DNA of 64,000 bases from Sarcocystis neurona (Eukaryota > Apicomplexa > Conoidasida > Eucoccidiorida > Sarcocystidae), in NCBI GenBank assembly GCA_000727475.1, contig KL647299.1, positions 1,564,379 to 1,628,378 on the forward strand, read 5' to 3'. Of this stretch, positions 57,849-64,000 are shown one piece after another (positions within the stretch are counted from its first letter, which is position 1; the number at the start of each line of letters is the position of its first letter). The notes below the pieces were generated by a model. The model had not been told where the DNA came from, searched no databases, and saw only the letters and a list, made by a program, of their open reading frames with translations. A program made the translations under genes and the position numbers.

Positions 57849-60800
57849 TTAGTCTGGCTCTCCAAAATACACGAACTCTGCTCGCTGAGACAACCCTGAC
57901 TTCTTTGCAGACACGTCGACGAACAGGACGGGCTTCTACGGTGGCCGCGTACGCCACGTCGCGGCTGCAGCAGCAATCCTTCACGTGAAGCATATGTGCT
58001 TGTATGTACGCGCGTGTCTATATGCATGCATATATGAATTTAGGGATATGCACACGAATAGATGTATACATGTGTCTATGTGTCTATATATGTATACGTG
58101 TGTGTACGTATGTGTGTATGTATGTGCGTATGTATGTATGTACATATATATATATATTTATTTATTATGTAGGTGTCCTTCCACAGGCATCTACAGGCGA
58201 GTCCGACTGTGGAAGAAGGAAGAATAAAGGACACCTTACGTGGGAAGGCAGGCCGTAGGGACTAACTGCCTGGCCATACACCGGCCAGTGGACGGTTGCT
58301 GTCTGAGGTGCCGACCGAGCCTCGCATGCTTCTCTCGCAAGTTCGCACTGTTCCAGCAGCTGCGTGCATGCAGCAGGAGGACAGCGACAGCAGCACGGCA
58401 ACAGCAGTTTCGAGACTGCCAAAACTGCAGCATTACTTAAGGGAAACGAGTTCCGCACACATGTGGCACATACGGGCATATCTATACTTCTTCACAAATT
58501 AAACTGCAGCGTACCCATATACATATATATATATGTATATGCGTGTAATCACCTGTGCGGAGACAGCGTAAATGCAAAAACAGCTGAAGAAATGTATTTG
58601 TGTATCTAGAGATACATGTAGAGAGGAAATACATATATATATATACATATATATATGAAACGTAGAGAAAGAGGAAAACATACACATATATATATATATG
58701 TTCTATTGTGCACATACGTACATACGTGTATGTATATCATCTGTGTAAACGCAGTTATATGTATATATAAGTTCGCGTGTGCACGCACCTACGCATATGA
58801 ATGTACGCATATAGAGACTTACATTTATGTACTTGTTGAGTTACAGACTCTCCAAAGTAGAAGTATAGAGACGGAAAAAGTGACGACGACACGTAGACAT
58901 ATACGTTTATATATACACAGACAACTATACTTTACTGTATGCATATACATATATATATATATATATATGTATGTGATGAGAGACGGAGACGCGCACACGC
59001 ATGTATACATGTATACTTGTATGCATGTTCGTGACTGCTCCGGACCCCAAGAAGGGGCAGATGTTCTCTCCCCGGTGACGGCAGATCAACTAACACGCAG
59101 ACTTCGGGGAAGCAGCAAAGAAGAGATAAAATCACGTGTCTCCTTTTCTGCATGCATGCAGCCCAACTGATCTATATACGTCTCATGTATACACACGCAT
59201 ATATGTATGTATTGTGTGTCTACACACGTTGGTGGCTGGATACACCAGCTGTCTCCTTGATGTCTATTTCTGCACACACGTATTTAAACGCACATATATA
59301 TATATGCATATATATATTTTATATGTGTGTGCATACACGTACACCTATATATTTATATATATGAGATAGCGGTATATACCAGCTGTCTCACTGATGTGTA
59401 TTTGCGCACATATATATTTGACTATATATATATATGTGATAAGCTGTGTCACTGATACGTATTTACACACATATATGTTTGAATATATATATATATATAT
59501 ACATATGCATATTTTATATACATGTGTGTGTATATATATATATGACAGCGGTATATACCAGCTGTTTCACTGAATAGTATTTACACACATATATGTTTGA
59601 ATATATATATATGTATGTTTTATATACATGTGTATATATATATATATGACAGCGGTCTACAACACCTGTGTCACTGCATTTACGAATAGATATATTCATA
59701 GTACGGCACGGCCTACACTACGCAAGCGTAGATAAAAGTAGATATGTGCTGACTCACACGTCCGTTAGGTTCTCCCCATTCTAGGCTAACTAACGTCGTG
59801 CGGAAGTGCTGTGGCAGCTGCAGGGTCTGCGCTTCGGCTGCAGCACGCATGGCTGCTGTCAGCTCGCCCAGCATTAGTCTTCCTGCAGCAGCAGTGGCAG
59901 CACCCCAGACAGGCGCAGCTGTTGCGTCAGCAACCCAGCAGCCGCAGATACACCCGCAGCAGCAGTGTCACTGCTGTAGTAGTAGCAACAGCAGCAGAGG
60001 CCCACGACGTCGGTACGCAGCAGCGCCACAAGCAGCAGTGTCAGCGGCGCAGCGCCATCTCGCCCGCGCATGGCGCAGCAGCAGCAGGAGCAAGAGCCTT
60101 CTCCTCAACGGCGGCACAGCAACAGAGCACCTCTTCAACACCAGTGGCAGACCTCCGCCTCTTCCTCCTCCTCCCTATTTTCTTCTTCGGTCCCTCAGCA
60201 GTCGCAGCCTTCAACAGCAGCACCCGCAGCTTCTCCCTGCACGCTCTTGTAAGCAGAAGATGGACTTATTATGTATACGCAAGAAAATCAGCACGGGCGC
60301 ACGCAGCAGTAGCATCAACGCCGGCAGCAGCTTTTTCACACCAGCAAAACTCTTCAAAGAGGAAACAAGGGAAACCAGAAATTCTGCAGAAATGAGGCAT
60401 GCAAGCAAATGAGGGAGAGGAAGGTTCACGCTTGGGCACGACACCCCAAGCATGCAACATATCCATATCCCGTCCTAATGCGTACACGAAGCTGCGCACA
60501 CACGTTTATTCGCGTGCAGGAAAGAAACCTCCGCATGTGAACCAGGACGTGCCCACGAAGAGAGATCTACGCAAGTTCTCTCGCCAAGTCGCCGAGTCGA
60601 ATGCGTATACACACATACACACGTGTGCTACGTGTGTGTGTAGGTGTGTGTGTGTAGGCGTGTTGTATACATGTGTGTGTGCGCACCGGATGAATTGCCC
60701 TCTCTGTAGGTTTCTGTCTGCACGCACCTCGTGCGCGTCTACGTGTCCAATCATGTGTGCCTGTGTCTCTGTTATAGACACGTGTGTCTCTACGTGTCTC

Positions 60801-61331
60801 TACGATTGGCCATATACTACGTGTCCATACGTCTCTGTGTGTGTCTGGATTGTAGAAATGTATGTCCCTGTTTGTCTACGTATGTCTACGTCTTATATGT
60901 GTGGGTGTGTGCCCGTCTGCCTCCGGGCGTGCCCTCTTTGCGTAGAGGGAGGGAACGCACAGCGAACGCGCGCCTCTCTGTCCGCGTCCCCCGCCGCACA
61001 GGGTGTCCGGTAGAAGAATGCCACACGGAAAGGAGAAAAAAAAACCCACCCGTGCCCTCTGCAAGAGGCACCGAAGAGCGGAAGAGAAAGTTGCCGGTCT
61101 TGGGGTCGTGGTCCACCAGCCGCACGCTCTCCTCTGCGTCGGCAAACGCATGCGTTGGACGCACAGACACACACACACACATACCTCGACATTATATTGG
61201 CAGAGGGATCTAGACACAGATACACACGTACACACACGTAGGCACGTAGATGTGGACACTGGCAGACAGACCTGGACACAGACCCACACGTATACATACG
61301 TGGATACAGATAGGTAGACATGGACGTACAG

Positions 61332-61366
<35 letters not shown>

Positions 61367-63792
61367 GAAACACCTGTAGAAAGAGAGAGACACACGCATA
61401 CAGGGAGACGCACACATCTACGTCTAGTTTGTATGTACGCACTCCTAGTCATGCACACGGCGACGAACATTCCTCCGACAGACCCACATACATAGACAGA
61501 GACACGCAGAGACGCATGACGTGTGCGTAGAAGACAGAAAAACATACATATATATACACACTCCATACACACATATATACATATGTGTATCTCTGTCTAT
61601 CTAGAGATCTTTGACCTCCACACACACACAAAGATAATATAGACGTGGTAGGTATGACCGCCGTTCGACGTTCACTACACGAATGCAGTCCCGTCTGTAT
61701 CACCCTGCAGACCTTCGACGTCTGAGTCGCCACTTCTCATCGACATGCTCAACGCGTACACACAGCAATGAATCCGTCCTATTTGTGTGTGACGAGGAGA
61801 ACATCTCGTATCACGTCCAAACGCTTCTTCTTCTTCTCTTCCGCCTCCTCCTCTGTCTTTCCTGTACACGTGTCTCCGCCTTAGTGAAGGCTGCACGGCT
61901 GCTGGTACGCTGCACCTGCTCCTCGACACTTTTCGTTATATATATACACGTGTCGCGCTGCGTCACCGAGCTTCTTGCAGCAGCAGAACGGCAAGAGAGA
62001 GAGCCTCGGCTGAAAGACAGCTACCCGAAAGCTCGCCGCCACGAGAATGAATTCTTCAATTTTCACGCAGCCGTTGCCTGCTGCACGCGCCTGCGCCTTC
62101 GCTGCTGTGGCAAAGGCGTCTCATCGTCGTGGCAGATGCTGCCGACGTCCTGTATGTAGCCCACACTTCACCAGCTGCTGTGAACTGGCTCTCCTCGCTT
62201 CTGGAAGAGGAGGAAGTCTGCACCGGTGCCCAGTCACCTACTGCTCTTAGAAGACATGCACAAGTCCACACGTACATATACGCGTCGTTGCCGGCAAATC
62301 TTCTTCTTCACGTAACTGCGTCTGCTAGGCTCCTGCACGCGATCCCATGCATGCACGGCCTTTGTGAAGCGTCCCCGCCAATGTCTCACGTGCACGGGGG
62401 GACTGGGGCAGCTGCTTCTTCATCACTTCTGCGACAGCCGCTGCCAAAGCTTTCTCACCAAGCGCACACGCCTGCACACATGCTGTTTTGCCGCACGCCG
62501 CGGTCGTAGCTGCTACGGCAACTCCTGCCACAACAAAACAATCTAGACCACGTCTTTTTCTTCTCCTCTCTGTTCTTTTTCCTTTCTGGCTGCTCTCCGC
62601 TTCCACGCACCCGCTGATGTTTTCTGCATGCGCGTGCAACAGCGGCGACTCTTGGGCTGTGTGCACGTCAGAGCTAGGAAGGTTAAAACGAAACAAGAAA
62701 CGTACGTTGGGGAACACGTGTACACACACACATATACACACAGACGCACGTATACACACACGCAGATATTGCACATGCACCTTCACATACACACATGCAG
62801 GCAATGTTTCTACATACACCTCTCCACACACAAGTTGGCATACACACGCCCATACACATACACAAACATACACGTACAGACACATACACACACGTCCATG
62901 CAGGGAGTCCTTTCTCTCTGAGAAAAGAAGTGAACTTCTGCAGGAGGCATGTCTCACCGTTGAAGCCGTCGAAAAAGGCGTACTCCCTGCAGGCCGGCTC
63001 CTTGTCTAAGTCGCACGCGTCTATCGCAGTGCGGGTGGCACTTTCTACAGAAACAGCAAAACAGGACAGCGCGCCTTTCAAAGAAGTTGTCGACGGAGTC
63101 GTGGGAGAGAAAATGCAGGGTAGAGAAAAGCGAGAGGGTTCGTCGTGAACTGGGAAGAGAAAACGAGTAAACGGTTCAAGCAGCAACAAAAGTGACACCC
63201 TCAGCCACAAACACTGCCTACCGAACTGCCGGCCACGCATGTACACACACATACACGTATACATGTATGTGGATGAGTCAAGAAACATACAGACACAGAG
63301 AGGCATGTATATATACACATATATATATATATATATATACACGCCCACAACCCCGCATACGCATGTACGTGCATATATGTGTATGGAGAAGAAAAGATGT
63401 CTACGGACGTGTCAATATATGCATACGTAGACAAACGCACACAAATATATATGTATGTACGGACGTATACACACGCATGCAAACACGTAAGCGTGTACGA
63501 TCATATATATACATATATATATATATATATACGGAGTACGCGCGTATGCGACTCGTTGTACCTTTCACTTTCCTTTGTACACATGTAGAAATCTCCCTCT
63601 CTAACTTTTCTCCGATTCATTTCAACGAGTGCATCCGGGACACAGACGACTGACGTATAAACAGAGAAAGAAAAAAAGAGAGGAGGAGTCAGCGTGGACA
63701 ACGGTTCATGCAGAGACGACGACCCTACGCGACCCTCCTGTCGTTTTGCGTAGCGGCCGAGAAACCAGCGCTGCTGCGTGATGACCTTCCAT
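57849..63792 (-). CDS. unidentified conserved-looking protein, nine exons, 5' end open
   Basis: Exons in order: about 63792-63744 (RWFLGRYAKRQE, tentative), 63649-63569 (VPDALVEMNRRKVREGDFYM), 63044-62958 (SATRTAIDACDLDKEPACRE to YAFFDGFN), 62428-62390 (VMKKQLPQSPRA), 61133-61050 (SVRLVDHDPKTGNFLFRSSV), 60579-60529 (NLRRSLFVGTSWFTCG), 59101-59046 (CVLVDLPSPGREHLPLLG), 58359-58240 (LLEQCELAREACEARSAPQT to PYGLPSH) and 57935-57849 (KPVLFVDVSAKKSGLSQRAE to VYFGEPD, TAA at 57849-57851). Every join agrees in phase; the first six introns are phase 1 and the last two phase 0. Donors include AACG|GTGAGA, GCAC|GTGAGA and CAC|GTAAGG. Introns carry TATA/CA satellites. No CAG insertion lies inside any exon. 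No known domain or membrane segment seen. The stop lies about 420 bases upstream of the phosphatase start, in the same orientation. Confidence 0.65.
59240..59700. repeat. tandem repeat, about 65-150 bp unit
   Basis: The module AGCTGT(C/T)TCACTGA(T) followed by GTATTT(A/G)C(A/G)CACATATAT recurs at about 59378, 59445, 59559 and, more divergent, 59665, with a variant near 59250 (AGCTGTCTCCTTGATGTCTA). The element ATGACAGCGGT(A/C)TA precedes copies at 59542 and 59646. Spacers are (TA)n. Confidence 0.8.
59800..60420. other. CAG-rich block inside an intron
   Basis: CAG, GCA and AGC repeats keep plus-strand frames open (Gln/Ala/Ser-rich, with LFNTSGRPPPLPPPPYFLLR in one) and give Cys/Leu strings on the minus strand. 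It falls between two phase-matched minus-strand exons (60529 and 59101). It could also be a nested plus-strand gene, as the frame at 59798-60412 is 204 residues long. Confidence 0.4.
61331..61357. repeat. (CA)n microsatellite
   Basis: A pure CA dinucleotide run of about 27 bases within an intron. Confidence 0.95.
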
Positions 63793-64000
63793 CACATGGC
63801 GCGTCGCAGAAACCCCTCCACACACACAGCTCCTCTGGTCATATAAAAAAAAATTGACATGCGCCCATATATACACACACAAGACTATGTATGCACGTGT
63901 CAAGTGATCACGTATAGCTACAGGTCCAGGCATATATATATATATATGTATGTGTGCACAATTTCCTATATATGTGCGTGCTGTGAGGAAGAGAGGGAGA

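Noticed and set aside
61210..61572. Cys/Val-rich frames over CA and TACACA satellites (also near 5.4, 8.5, 54.2, 58.0 and 63.3 kb)
   Set aside because: They are simple-repeat translations. The composition is entirely explained by alternating purine/pyrimidine DNA.
1..64000. tRNA, rRNA, CRISPR arrays, insertion sequences
   Set aside because: No tRNA-like cloverleaf with recognisable A/B boxes, rRNA segment, regularly spaced identical repeats with unique spacers, or transposase motif was noticed by eye. Dedicated searches would be needed to exclude small or diverged RNA genes.

Overview
The window looks like nuclear DNA of a coccidian apicomplexan, most likely Eimeria or the closely related Cyclospora. 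This is inferred from style, not from a marker gene. CAG/CTG trinucleotide tracts are abundant. They sit inside exons, where they encode runs of Ala, Gln or Ser (homopolymeric amino-acid repeats), and also in non-coding DNA. Genes are split into many short exons with GT..AG introns, and the spaces between them are full of TA, CA and TATACACA-type satellites. No bacterial-style operons, rRNA, tRNA, CRISPR array or intact transposon were seen. Bases 1-239 are an assembly gap.

Layout. From 0.24 to about 24 kb the DNA is repeat-rich: tandem AT/GA/CA satellites, one 1-kb polypyrimidine minisatellite, purine tracts and CAG blocks. A few exons sit among them: minus-strand pieces at 6.8-7.1, 11.8, 17.5-19.9 and 21.9-23.8 kb, and a plus-strand piece at 16.4-16.9 kb. 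From 24 to 52 kb repeats are sparse and coding density is higher. This part holds three minus-strand genes (24.9-28.3, 28.6-29.9 and 30.5-42.7 kb), a plus-strand terminal exon at 24.6-24.8 kb, and a plus-strand cluster of coding-like segments at 42.8-50.2 kb that I could not turn into a gene model. From 52 to 64 kb there are two well-supported minus-strand genes with AT satellites in their introns: a tyrosine/dual-specificity phosphatase (52.17-57.43 kb) and a conserved-looking protein (57.85 to about 63.8 kb, 5' end probably beyond the window).

Exon models were built by eye: GT..AG sites, reading-phase agreement between neighbouring exons, and amino-acid composition unlike satellite translations. 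The strongest are the phosphatase, the 57.85-63.65 kb gene and the 30.5-42.7 kb gene, where up to ten successive exons join in phase. Only the phosphatase has a recognisable catalytic motif. The other proteins are described but not named. No pathway links the genes; they look like unrelated housekeeping or lineage-specific loci.
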